NCBI GenBank assembly: GCA_028064945.1 | Contig: JAPTWQ010000012.1 | Location: 1 to 32,734 of the forward strand | Origin: Nitrospiraceae bacterium | Lineage (GTDB): Bacteria > Nitrospirota_A > Leptospirillia > Leptospirillales > Leptospirillaceae | Reading direction: 5' to 3' | Length of the DNA stretch: 32,734 bases | Shown: piece after piece, positions 16,086-24,612 of the stretch | Layout: each line of letters begins with the position of its first letter | Position numbering within the stretch: position 1 is the first letter of the stretch | Notes under the pieces: generated by a model | Databases searched by the model: none | What the model was told of the DNA's origin: nothing | What the model saw: only the letters and a program-made list of their open reading frames with translations | Position numbers and translations under genes: made by a program

Positions 16086-16729
16086 GAATCTTCCCCGTAT
16101 TTCTGGGGGTCCTTGTCCTTCTATCCGGATGTATGGCGGAAAGGAATATGAATCTGTCGGATATCTCCCCTCAAACCTTCGAGTCCCTTCCCTATGAGGG
16201 CGGGGGCCTCCTGTGCCGGACTCCCGTTCCCGTCCCGAGTCTCCGGGTCGTCTCCCGGACTATTCAATCTCTGGCGGGGACAGATGGGCGAATCCGGGAG
16301 GCGGTCCTCCCTTCCGGAATGGCCTTTGGGATCTGGACCTCCGCGAGCCGGGCCCAAGCGATCAGAAATTACGTTCGAAGTCTCTCCCGTGGTCGGGAAG
16401 TTCGGGTTTCCGTCAGATTGACCCGGGTCGACCGGTCTACTCCTTACTTTTTGCGGACGTTCCCGGTCAAGACCCGGCATGCATTCATGGCTGCCCGGTG
16501 GAGAGAAGGCGTCAGAGTTTTGGCTGTGAGGGGATTTTTCATGCGATCCGGCCCCCATATTGTGCCGGTCTTTTCCCTGGAAGAACGATCATCGGGCTGG
16601 TTCTCCTGTCGTACGGCGACCCCAGGAATCCCCGGCGGAAGAATTTCATTCGGGAGGCGCCGGGCGAGCGTCCGGGCGGGCACGGAAACCTTGACAATCG
16701 ACTGGGAGACGAAAAATGCACAGTGGTAA
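16082..16729 (+). CDS. lipoprotein of unknown family in the pil operon
   Basis: From ATG 16082 the protein has 215 residues: MRIFPVFLGVLVLLSGC gives a classic lipobox, and the mature part is rich in Arg and beta-strand-like stretches (REVRVSVRLTRVDRSTPYFL). I recognise no family. The start overlaps the pilL stop (ATGA) and the end overlaps pilN by 14 nt. In R64 pilM sits here, but this protein does not look like PilM, which lies after pilS instead. It may be an outer-membrane pilot or periplasmic factor. Confidence 0.65.
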   Translation: MRIFPVFLGVLVLLSGCMAERNMNLSDISPQTFESLPYEGGGLLCRTPVPVPSLRVVSRTIQSLAGTDGRIREAVLPSGMAFGIWTSASRAQAIRNYVRSLSRGREVRVSVRLTRVDRSTPYFLRTFPVKTRHAFMAARWREGVRVLAVRGFFMRSGPHIVPVFSLEERSSGWFSCRTATPGIPGGRISFGRRRASVRAGTETLTIDWETKNAQW

Positions 16730-18554
16730 ATCGGGAACAGGGATTCTGGGGATCCTTCTGATGGTGCTTCTTACGGGATGTGCCTTCGACAAGCACGTGG
16801 ATGTCTCAACTTCGAAAGACCTCAACAGGGGATTCAAAACCTTCAAGGATGCGACGCCAAAGCCTCCGGAGGATTTCGAGGTCAGCGATTCGGCGTGGTT
16901 CGCGGGAGCGGAAGACCGGGTGCGGCTCAGGCGGTCCGAACATATCCGTCTGCATATCCGCCCGAAGCACCTTCCCGCGCTTTTCAGGAAGCGAATTCTT
17001 CTCGTTTCCGAGACGCCCATCGGTATTACCGATATCGCCAGCGAAATCACGACTTCGACAGGGCTCCTCGTGACCGTGACCACTCCGCGGAAAATGGGGA
17101 TCGCGGGTGAGGTTTCCGGGGGAGTCGGTGGCCTGGGGATGCCGATGGTGGGCGGATCCGCCCCTGCTGGGGGAGCCCCTGTCCCCCACCCGTCGGCCCC
17201 GTCCTCCGGATCTTCCGGGGAAACGTTTCTCAAGAAAAAGATCCGGGTGGACTGGGACGGATCCCTCGCGGATCTTCTGGATTATACGGCCAGCCGGTTC
17301 GGAGTCTTCTGGACGTACCGGAATCATGTGGTTTCCTTCGGACGCACGACCACCAAAATCTTTCGGATCAATGCCGCTCCCGTCATGAATATCGTGTCGA
17401 ACTCCATCTCCGATGCCGGAATGACCGGACTTTCCAGCGTCCTGATGAACGAAGGTGCGGGCGGCATGATGGGCGGTGGCATGATGGGCGGTGGCATGAT
17501 GGGGGGGGCCGGCATGATGGGCGGTGGCATGATGGGGGGGGCCGGCATGATGGGCGGCGGCATGATGGGGGGGGCCGGCATGATGGGCGGTGGCATGATG
17601 GGGGGTGCTGGCATGATGGGCGGTGGCATGGGCGGAAGCGGCCAGAACGTCTCGTCTTTTTCCATCTCCACGGTCTGGAGCGAGATTTCGCAAAGTCTTA
17701 AATCGATTCTGGGAGGCCGGGGAAATTATTCCATCGCCCAGTCGGCAGGAACGATTACCGTCACGACAACTCCGCGGATTATGGGAGAGGTCGCCCGCTA
17801 CGTGCACGATCTGAACAACTCCCTCTCCCGGCACGTCTGGCTCAAAGTGGAAGTTCTGGACGTCAATCTCACGGACCAGAACGCCAACAGCTTCAACCTG
17901 TCGGCCGCCCTGCACGGCCTCGCCCAGAGCGGATCCATCCTCACGACCGGGCAACCAGGGGTCTTTTCGCTCGCGGGAGCCTCACCCGTCACCTCGACGA
18001 CCCTGACACTTCCGAACTCTTCCACGAACGCAGTCATTCACGCGCTTTCCGCTCTCGGCAAGACATCGGTGGCGACCCGCTCCTTCGTCACGACACTGAA
18101 CGATCAGGCCGTTCCCGTCCAGAACGTCCAGAACATCGGATATCTGATGGAAAATCTGGCCGGAATCGCGGGAATCGGTCAATCGACATTCACCCAGAAC
18201 ATCCCGGGATCCGTCACCGTCGGATTCACGATGACCCTGGTGCCCCATCTCCTCGACAACAAGGAAATGCTTCTGGGCGTTTCGATCGACGACACCAACC
18301 TGAACCAGATGCAGACCCTGAGCTCCGGAGGCGGATCGATCCAGCTCCCGAACACCTCCCAACGATCGTTTATGCAATGGGTCAAACTGACGTCCGGACA
18401 AACGGCGGTGATCGGGGGCTACGAGCAGACCCGCAGGGTCTTCCAGCAGAACGGCACGGGCACCCCGTCAAATTTCTACCTTGGTGGAGGCCAGAATTCC
18501 CAGATCGTCCGGGATGCGATCGTCATTCTGGTCACGCCTGTCGTGGGAGGGTAA
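16716..18554 (+). CDS. pilN: PilN-type secretin lipoprotein of the thin pilus
   Basis: The 612-residue protein starts MHSGKSGTGILGILLMVLLT then GC, a lipoprotein signal. N-terminal STN/N domains (about 90-240) precede a C-terminal secretin domain with VWLKVEVLDVNLTDQN, VPVQNVQNIGYL, GFTMTLVPHLLDNKEMLLGV and the closing QRSFMQWVKLTSGQTAVIGG followed by a TP-ending strand. It forms the outer-membrane channel. Between the domains (residues about 250-308) lies a Met/Gly tandem repeat of GMMGGGMMGGA units, absent from ordinary secretins, encoded by 33-bp repeats with G8 runs. GGGAG precedes the ATG. Confidence 0.9.
   Translation: MHSGKSGTGILGILLMVLLTGCAFDKHVDVSTSKDLNRGFKTFKDATPKPPEDFEVSDSAWFAGAEDRVRLRRSEHIRLHIRPKHLPALFRKRILLVSETPIGITDIASEITTSTGLLVTVTTPRKMGIAGEVSGGVGGLGMPMVGGSAPAGGAPVPHPSAPSSGSSGETFLKKKIRVDWDGSLADLLDYTASRFGVFWTYRNHVVSFGRTTTKIFRINAAPVMNIVSNSISDAGMTGLSSVLMNEGAGGMMGGGMMGGGMMGGAGMMGGGMMGGAGMMGGGMMGGAGMMGGGMMGGAGMMGGGMGGSGQNVSSFSISTVWSEISQSLKSILGGRGNYSIAQSAGTITVTTTPRIMGEVARYVHDLNNSLSRHVWLKVEVLDVNLTDQNANSFNLSAALHGLAQSGSILTTGQPGVFSLAGASPVTSTTLTLPNSSTNAVIHALSALGKTSVATRSFVTTLNDQAVPVQNVQNIGYLMENLAGIAGIGQSTFTQNIPGSVTVGFTMTLVPHLLDNKEMLLGVSIDDTNLNQMQTLSSGGGSIQLPNTSQRSFMQWVKLTSGQTAVIGGYEQTRRVFQQNGTGTPSNFYLGGGQNSQIVRDAIVILVTPVVGG
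17461..17640 (+). repeat. 33-bp tandem repeats encoding a Met-Gly tract in PilN
   Basis: About four to five units of an 11-codon repeat (GMMGGGMMGGA) with small third-base differences lie in frame inside pilN. Three units contain runs of eight G. Gain or loss of whole units keeps the frame; slippage in a G run would break it. Confidence 0.85.
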
Positions 18555-18557
18555 CCA

Positions 18558-20000
18558 TTGGCCCAGGTCGTCCGGATCGGAAAGAAAAAATACGCGGTCG
18601 GCCTCTCCTGGGGGCCCTTGTCTCCCGACCGGCCGCTCAGAGCCCAGGCGATAGAGAAGACCCGCAACAGCAAGAACGATCTCTTTGTGACCGCAGGCGA
18701 CATTGAGCCGATGGTTGGCCACTGCGACCAGGGGAGCGGCGTAAAGGCGGGTCTTCCGGTCCTGGCTCCGCTGGTCGCCGATGTCTGGCCTGCCAACACG
18801 CTGATCGCACTGGCTCCGGACGGACAGCCCGCGATCGGATTTCAGATATTGAACGGGATCATCTACGACGATGTGGCGGGGAGTGTCGAGGAAATCCGGG
18901 CGTGGTTCGACGGACTCGTCGGGGAACACAAGTGGGACTATGTCTCCTCCCCCTGGGGGGGCAACTCCGCCGGGATCTCCGCTTTTGGGGAGTCCCTCCG
19001 GACGAGTGGAATGAAACCTCCGAAACTCCATTCGGTCAACGAGGGGAGGGGGGCTGCGATCAAAGCCACCGTCTTGATCCTTCTCGTTCTGGCCGGCTTC
19101 GCCGTCGTTTCCAAGATCGTCCGTGATCGTCGGGAACTGGTCGCCCGGTTGGTCTTGGACTCCCGTCATATGGTCATTCGCGTGACGCCCCCGGCCCGCA
19201 TCGTCCCTATAGGAGCGTTTGTCGCGGGGTGCCTGAAAGCCATAGACCGGATTCCCTCCGAGGCGGCCGGGTGGACGGTCCAAGGCATCTCCTGTCGCCC
19301 CGACAAGGTCTGGGTCCTGTGGAGACGGTCCTTCGGATCCGGAACGATCCGGGATCTTGAAAAAACTCTTTCCAACCGGGTCAAACTCGTCGGAAAGAAC
19401 AGGGCCAAGACCGGGATATCCCTTTCTGTCCCGAAATCTGAAATTCCCGTTGAAAAACTTCCGGATCTGGAAGAAGAACAGAAAGATCTCGCTTCTGTTC
19501 TTGAATATTACAACCTCGACTATCAGTCCGATGGAGGCTCGTTTCTTCCGGGATTATCCGGCAGGGCGTCGGCGAGATTTTCAGTCGAACTTCCCGACAT
19601 TCCGGGAGGAGGACTTTTGTCCGCCTTGGGATCGGTCAACGGACTTTCCGTCCGGGAGCTCGACTGGGCCGGAAAATCGCAGTGGATTTTAAAAGGAGAA
19701 TTGAAGCATGCGCCGATCATTCTGGTTCGCGACCGTTCTGGCGGTCGCTCTGGGAGCGGGAATTCTGGAACGGGCGGTTCCGGTCCAAGCGGACAGCCTG
19801 AATTTGCTGTCCCCTCCGGGAAGCCCGGGAGGAATTCTGTCCGGGAGCGTCAACTCGGTTCCGTATCCGGACACTTCTCAGCCGGAACAGGTCAATTCCG
19901 AGGACCAAACGAAAAAAGAACAGGGAACGCCGGGAGCAAGGTCCTCCCTTCCCTCCGTCTCTCCTCTTCCGCGGGGGGGCAGCTTTCCGGGAGTCCCTGA
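18558..20000 (+). CDS. pilO: PilO-like inner-membrane pilus protein, with long C-terminal overlap into pilP
   Basis: TTG 18558 is the start: GGAGG lies 7 nt upstream and 3 nt separate it from pilN. The N-terminus (AQVVRIGKKKYAVGLSWGPL) and the order match type IVB pilus PilO, which has a cytoplasmic actin-like domain, one membrane segment (AAIKATVLILLVLAGFAVVS at about 173-192) and a periplasmic domain. The recognisable protein ends near WILKGEL (about residue 380). The frame then runs a further 95 or so residues of Gly/Ser/Pro-rich sequence through the start of pilP, giving a 293-nt overlap. That tail may be a run-on after loss of the original stop, or reflect a frameshift near 19690. Confidence 0.8.
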   Translation: MAQVVRIGKKKYAVGLSWGPLSPDRPLRAQAIEKTRNSKNDLFVTAGDIEPMVGHCDQGSGVKAGLPVLAPLVADVWPANTLIALAPDGQPAIGFQILNGIIYDDVAGSVEEIRAWFDGLVGEHKWDYVSSPWGGNSAGISAFGESLRTSGMKPPKLHSVNEGRGAAIKATVLILLVLAGFAVVSKIVRDRRELVARLVLDSRHMVIRVTPPARIVPIGAFVAGCLKAIDRIPSEAAGWTVQGISCRPDKVWVLWRRSFGSGTIRDLEKTLSNRVKLVGKNRAKTGISLSVPKSEIPVEKLPDLEEEQKDLASVLEYYNLDYQSDGGSFLPGLSGRASARFSVELPDIPGGGLLSALGSVNGLSVRELDWAGKSQWILKGELKHAPIILVRDRSGGRSGSGNSGTGGSGPSGQPEFAVPSGKPGRNSVRERQLGSVSGHFSAGTGQFRGPNEKRTGNAGSKVLPSLRLSSSAGGQLSGSP

Positions 20001-20442
20001 GAATTCTTCATCAACGTATGGCCGTCACCGTTCGCTGGGATCCCTTTTTGAACTCAAACGACAGGAGACCCTTCTGAAGAGGGAAATCGCCATCAAAAAA
20101 CTGAAGGACCAGCTCAAAGGGCCTCCTGTCAAGAAGATTCTCGACACGGGGACGCATGGGGCTCCCATGACTCTTCTGGCCGCGGGAATCGACGGAAATC
20201 GCTATGCCATTCTCGAATGGAATGACGGAAGAAGGATCCGGGTCCGACAGGGAGAAAATCTTCCGGACGGCACCCGAGTCATCCGGATCGACGGCTCCGG
20301 AGTGTCCGTCAATAAACGCGGCAAGACCGTGACCTACCCCTATGGGGAATCGTCCAAAGGAAGGCCGGACGGCAGCCCGTCCCGGTTTTCCGGCTTCTCT
20401 CCCCCGCCCCTTCCGTCTCCGATGACCGGAGGTCGGCCGTGA
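19708..20442 (+). CDS. pilP: PilP-like periplasmic pilus assembly protein
   Basis: The 244-residue protein has a signal peptide (MRRSFWFATVLAVALGAGIL, cleavage near VQA). The low-complexity linker is followed by LGSLFELKRQETLLKREIAI and KKLKDQLKG, a coiled helix, and a C-terminal beta domain (ILEWNDGRRIRVRQGENLPD, VIRIDGSGVSV), as in PilP of R64-type thin pili. AAGGAG precedes ATG 19708. It overlaps pilO by 293 nt and pilQ by 4 nt. PilP links the inner-membrane complex to the secretin. Confidence 0.8.
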   Translation: MRRSFWFATVLAVALGAGILERAVPVQADSLNLLSPPGSPGGILSGSVNSVPYPDTSQPEQVNSEDQTKKEQGTPGARSSLPSVSPLPRGGSFPGVPENSSSTYGRHRSLGSLFELKRQETLLKREIAIKKLKDQLKGPPVKKILDTGTHGAPMTLLAAGIDGNRYAILEWNDGRRIRVRQGENLPDGTRVIRIDGSGVSVNKRGKTVTYPYGESSKGRPDGSPSRFSGFSPPPLPSPMTGGRP

Positions 20443-22874
20443 AAGTTGTCGAGCTCTCTCCCGGGCGGGTGATAGGGGTGGTGTCCGATCCGGACGGAGA
20501 CCTGCCGGCCCCCCCCTCGTTTTCGGAGTCGCTCGTGGGATTGGAGGACGGCCGGCTCATCATTCTGGAAAGCTTAAAGGACGAGAAGGAGGTTTTGTCT
20601 TATCGAAAGCAGTTTTCGGATTATCTCGACGCGACGGGAGTAAAACTGAGGGCCACCTGGGTCCCGGAGCAGATCTTTCGCTCCTTTCTGTCGACGGTCC
20701 GGGAGGTTCCCTCTCCGCCTCTTTCCGAATCAGAGGCCTTAGCCGCCGAATCCGAGCCGGAACCGGAGTCTGCTGCAAGTTCAGAAAAAATGTTTCCGGA
20801 AACGGATGAGATCCCCATCCCCGAAGCCCTTTCAGGAAAGGTCGTCGCGACTCCCGATGGACAAATATTCGCCGCGGAAGATCTTCGTGGCAGCCAGGAA
20901 TTCGATGTCTTTGTTGCACAAGCATCAATGAGGATGGATGCCTTCGGAAAGATTGGCCAATTCCGGGTTTCCTTCGTCTCCGACAGGGAAATGCGGGAGC
21001 GCCTCTCGAAGCGGCAGGGAGAAAGTCCGGACGAGGACTGGCGCACGGTTCTGGCCGACATGGACCTTCCAGTCCTCGCCTCTCCCACGGAGGATCAATT
21101 GGCCCTTCCCGCTGAAAACTCCAGGAAGGATCCGGCGGAAAAATCTTCCGGAGAAAAACGGGCGGCCAAGGCCCCAGCCCGGAAACCGCCCTCTCCCGAA
21201 GGCTCCTCCGGGAACCCGGCCGTCGATGCCGGAAAGGCCCTCCCGGAAGAAAAAGAAGGGGTCCTCGCCTCCCGGGAGGGAGTCCCGGAATGTCTCTCGA
21301 CACCGTCCGGGGGAACGATTCCGGATTTTCGCGCTCCGGACAACATCGCCTCCATGGTTCTGCTCTTCCTGGACGGCCGCTTCTATGCCTCCCGAGAACA
21401 CAAGACGAACCAGCACGTCAACTATTACTGCCGACATTTCGTTCCGGATCTCTGGCCCAAGATTTTTGGCGACAAACCTGTTCCGAAGCCGCAGTACGTG
21501 CCGTACGAGCACTTGCGGAAAATCCGTCTGGAAAATTTGCCAGAAGAGGCGGCCACCGACGGATTCCGGGCGGAGGGGGACGAGGCTCGGAAAATCATGG
21601 AGATCATCCGGGATGCCATCGCCAGAAAAGCTTCAGACATCCACCTTCGGGTCGAACGGGACCGGACCCGGGTGCTTTTCAGAATCCACGGCTGGCTCAC
21701 GCCCGTCCAGACCCTGACTCACGACGAGGGAGAACGGCTCGCCCGGATCGTCTACAACACGATGCTCGATTCCTCCGGTCGGGACAATATGTTTTCCGAC
21801 AAGAAACCCCAGGACGGCCAGTTCCGGCAGGATTACCTTCCCCGGGGCACGTTCAACATCCGGGAGTTTCACGCGCCGACGGGCGGAACGGGTCTCGGGA
21901 CCATCACGATGGTCTTGAGGCTCCAGTACGGCTCAGGAACCGCTACTGCATCGGCCCAGGACATCGATACCCTGGGCTACGATGCCTCCCACCTTGCCCA
22001 ACTCAGGTTTCTGATGGGGCTCTCCTACGGGATCGTTCTTTTTTCCGGGCCCATGGGATCCGGCAAATCCACCTCCATGGCTGCGGTCCTCTCGATCGTT
22101 CTGTCGATGAACCCGCTCGAGGAGGGGAGGGGATTGCATCTCGCGACGCTCGAAGATCCGCCGGAATACGTGATCCCCACCGCCAGCCAGATTGCCGTCC
22201 CGGGAGCGCAGTTTTCCGAGGTCCTGGGACGCATCATGCGTTTCGATGCGAATCTTTTGATGATCGGCGAGATCCGGGACGAATCGACGGCCGAAAAGGC
22301 GGTCGAGGGGGCCATGAGCGGCCATGTGGTCTACTCGACCGTTCACGCGAACGACGTTCTTTCCATTCCCCGGCGGCTGGACGGACTGAAGGTCCGCAGA
22401 GATCTTTTGTGCGACCCGACGATTTTTCGCGGCATGATTTGCCAGCGGCTCGTTCCCCTCCTTTGTCCGGACTGCAAGCTATCATGGGATGAGGGGGAAA
22501 AAGCCGGGATCCTGCGGCCGGACCTGACAAAGCGCCTGGAAGACGTTTCCGTGGATCTGGATGCGGTCTTTTTTCGTCGCACCGGCGGATGCGTCTCCTG
22601 CGGGAATCAGGGAATCGTGGATCGGACGATCGTCGCGGAAATTCTCATTCCCGACCAGGAAATTCTGGATCTGGTGGCAGGGGGCCGCATGACAGAGGCT
22701 TGGCGCTACTTCTCGGAAAAACTCGAGGGCCGCACAATGATGGATCACGCGATCGGCAAAATCCGGGCAGGAGGAGTCGATCCTCGCGATGTCGAGGCCC
22801 GCCTGGGATGGATCCACAAGGGATCTCTCGACAGCCGGACGATCCGGGAGATCATTGGAGGGCTTTCATCGTGA
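20439..22874 (+). CDS. pilQ: PilQ-type pilus assembly ATPase with a repeated N-terminal extension
   Basis: The 811-residue protein ends in a GspE/PilB-type ATPase: Walker A GPMGSGKST near residue 533, an Asp box region, Walker B LLMIGEIRDE and His box STVHANDVLSIPRRL, then a Cys4 zinc site (CPDC and CVSCG). It powers pilus assembly in the cytoplasm. The first 370 residues are longer than usual for the family and seem to hold three divergent copies of one module, centred on LEDGRLIILE, TPDGQIFAAE and LDGRFYASRE, separated by a Pro/Ala/Ser/Glu-rich linker. GTG 20439 is preceded by GGAGG. It overlaps pilP and pilR. Confidence 0.9.
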   Translation: MKVVELSPGRVIGVVSDPDGDLPAPPSFSESLVGLEDGRLIILESLKDEKEVLSYRKQFSDYLDATGVKLRATWVPEQIFRSFLSTVREVPSPPLSESEALAAESEPEPESAASSEKMFPETDEIPIPEALSGKVVATPDGQIFAAEDLRGSQEFDVFVAQASMRMDAFGKIGQFRVSFVSDREMRERLSKRQGESPDEDWRTVLADMDLPVLASPTEDQLALPAENSRKDPAEKSSGEKRAAKAPARKPPSPEGSSGNPAVDAGKALPEEKEGVLASREGVPECLSTPSGGTIPDFRAPDNIASMVLLFLDGRFYASREHKTNQHVNYYCRHFVPDLWPKIFGDKPVPKPQYVPYEHLRKIRLENLPEEAATDGFRAEGDEARKIMEIIRDAIARKASDIHLRVERDRTRVLFRIHGWLTPVQTLTHDEGERLARIVYNTMLDSSGRDNMFSDKKPQDGQFRQDYLPRGTFNIREFHAPTGGTGLGTITMVLRLQYGSGTATASAQDIDTLGYDASHLAQLRFLMGLSYGIVLFSGPMGSGKSTSMAAVLSIVLSMNPLEEGRGLHLATLEDPPEYVIPTASQIAVPGAQFSEVLGRIMRFDANLLMIGEIRDESTAEKAVEGAMSGHVVYSTVHANDVLSIPRRLDGLKVRRDLLCDPTIFRGMICQRLVPLLCPDCKLSWDEGEKAGILRPDLTKRLEDVSVDLDAVFFRRTGGCVSCGNQGIVDRTIVAEILIPDQEILDLVAGGRMTEAWRYFSEKLEGRTMMDHAIGKIRAGGVDPRDVEARLGWIHKGSLDSRTIREIIGGLSS

Positions 22875-23959
22875 AGCCAATATCCGTCTCCGGCCGCATC
22901 TATTCATTGAAAAAGAGACTCTCGTTCGGCCCGGGAGTTCGACGAAAGTTCTACGCCGACCTGGCCTCCATTCTCCGGACAGACTCCTCGACCGCCCCGG
23001 TCCAGATCCGGGTCGCGATCGAGGAGTTCAAGAAGCTTCCGGGGGCTCCCAAGCCCGCTCTTTCGGAAATCGGAGCGGGACTCGGCCGCGGTCTCGATTT
23101 CTCGAGGGCGATCGAGAATCTGACTCCGGAGTCGGAATCCATGATCCTCCATGCGGCGGAATCCACCGGAGACCCCAAAACTCTCGTCCGGCTTCTTTCG
23201 ACCCTCGCCGCGAACATGGATGAAACCCGGAAAATCCGGAGAACCTTTTTGGGAGCTCTCCGGGAGCCTGCCTTTCTGTTTCTGAACGCGGGGGCGGTGA
23301 CCGTCTATATTTCAGATTCTCTCTTGCCCAAGATTTTCCAGTCATTCAAAATTTCCAGCGATCGCCTGTTCGGTCTCGCTCGATTGTCCTTCGACCTTTT
23401 TTCCTTCGTGCAGCATTTTTGGGTTTTGATCGTCCTCTCTCCCTTTGTCGGAGTTCTTGTCGTGTGGTGGTCTCTGCGTCGGGAATTTCCGGGTCGCAGA
23501 TTTCTTGACCGTCTTCCGCCCTGGTCCATCTACCGGATGATGCTGGGAACGGAATTTCTGCTGGGGTTGTCCGCTATGCTCGAATCGGGCATTCCTGTCA
23601 TGGCCGCCTTCGAGCAGATCCGGAAAACGGCGCCGCCGTATCTCCGGGCGCGGATTGTTCCCATTATGAAAATATACAGGCGGACGGGAAAGATGGGCGA
23701 TGCCATGGAAAGGAGCCGGACCCGGTTTCCGTCGGAGGAGATCATTGTTCGCCTGTCCCTGAGGGAAAAATATGGCGAGTTGGGACAGGCCCTGGCAGAA
23801 TTTGCGCGGGACTGGAAGGAGGACGGCTTGCCGAAAATCGAACGTCAGGCCCAATACCTGAATTACGGCGCCATGACGCTGGCCGCCGTCGCGATCGGGC
23901 TTCTGGGGATCGGGATACTCCAGATCGTGCAGCAGGCGATGGGCGGCCTGGGGATCTGA
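22871..23959 (+). CDS. pilR: PilR-type inner-membrane platform protein (GspF family)
   Basis: GTG 22871 overlaps the pilQ stop and gives 362 residues, the normal size for PilR of thin pili. Two GspF domains are visible, the first about 35-125 and the second after 215 (FLLGLSAMLESGIPVMAAFE). Membrane segments lie near 130-150 (AFLFLNAGAVTVYISDSLL), 185-210 (FWVLIVLSPFVGVLVVWWSL) and at the C-terminus (AAVAIGLLGIGILQIVQQAM). The platform protein couples the ATPase to pilin polymerisation. It ends the tightly coupled part of the operon. Confidence 0.9.
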   Translation: MKPISVSGRIYSLKKRLSFGPGVRRKFYADLASILRTDSSTAPVQIRVAIEEFKKLPGAPKPALSEIGAGLGRGLDFSRAIENLTPESESMILHAAESTGDPKTLVRLLSTLAANMDETRKIRRTFLGALREPAFLFLNAGAVTVYISDSLLPKIFQSFKISSDRLFGLARLSFDLFSFVQHFWVLIVLSPFVGVLVVWWSLRREFPGRRFLDRLPPWSIYRMMLGTEFLLGLSAMLESGIPVMAAFEQIRKTAPPYLRARIVPIMKIYRRTGKMGDAMERSRTRFPSEEIIVRLSLREKYGELGQALAEFARDWKEDGLPKIERQAQYLNYGAMTLAAVAIGLLGIGILQIVQQAMGGLGI

Positions 23960-23966
23960 GAAAAAT

Positions 23967-23995
23967 TTTTTCGGTAAACAAATAAGTAGTATAAT
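23967..23995 (+). promoter_or_regulatory. candidate promoter of pilS-pilM-pilV
   Basis: A perfect TATAAT lies at 23990-23995 in an AT-rich gap after pilR; the -35 region is a poor T-rich match. A separate promoter for the major pilin would fit the 68-nt gap, the only large one between pil genes. Confidence 0.35.
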
Positions 23996-24027
23996 AAAAT
24001 ACCATCTTATTTAATGGGGGGAGAATA

Positions 24028-24597
24028 ATGACAAAGACAATTATCGGGTGGAAACAGAATCGACTCCAGATTCTCCGGACCTTGTCAGATGAACGAGGCG
24101 GGGTTGACCAGGGGCCAATGGGCATTCTTCTGGGGATCGGGCTGGGGATTATTCTCCTGGCCGCTCTGGTGGGGGTTTTCAAGTTCGCCTTCTCGAGTAC
24201 GACCAGCGCCATCGCTTCCTCCGGTGCCTTCGAAATTCAGACAGGCGTCCGACAGGTGGCGAGCCCGGGAAATTACGGGACCGGAGACCTGACCTCCGCT
24301 CTCATTTCCGCGAAATCCGTGCCGAGCAGCATGATCGTCCCAGGAAATATGTCGACGCTCCAGGGGCCGACAGGAACCTCCTTCTACACGGTGACCGGGA
24401 ACTACAATACCTTTTCGATCACTCTTTCAGGAATAACGTCTTCAGGGTGTATGAGAATCATCGAACAGACGACTGCGGGAAATTCCTGGTATCAGGTCAT
24501 GGTGAACGGATCGTCGGTCACCCAGCCCGTGACGGTGCAAATGGCCCAGGGAGTCTGCTCTTCCGGAATAGACACGATCACCTGGGTGTCTGACTGA
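24028..24597 (+). CDS. pilS: PilS, type IVb major prepilin
   Basis: The 189-residue protein has a long charged leader (residues 1 to about 30), then a Gly/Pro-rich cleavage region (DQGPMG) and a single hydrophobic helix (ILLGIGLGIILLAALVGVFK) as in type IVb pilins. Two Cys in the C-terminal part (SGCMRII and GVCSSG) probably form the D-region disulfide. GGGGGAG precedes the ATG. It is followed by pilM at 15 nt. The prepilin peptidase (PilU) needed to process it is not in the window. Confidence 0.85.
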   Translation: MTKTIIGWKQNRLQILRTLSDERGGVDQGPMGILLGIGLGIILLAALVGVFKFAFSSTTSAIASSGAFEIQTGVRQVASPGNYGTGDLTSALISAKSVPSSMIVPGNMSTLQGPTGTSFYTVTGNYNTFSITLSGITSSGCMRIIEQTTAGNSWYQVMVNGSSVTQPVTVQMAQGVCSSGIDTITWVSD

Positions 24598-24612
24598 AAA
24601 GGAGAGGTCTCC

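Noticed and set aside
17324..17671. Antisense frames opposite the Met-Gly repeat (Pro/Met- and His/Ala-rich)
   Set aside because: They are mirror products of the pilN tandem repeat, without start signals.
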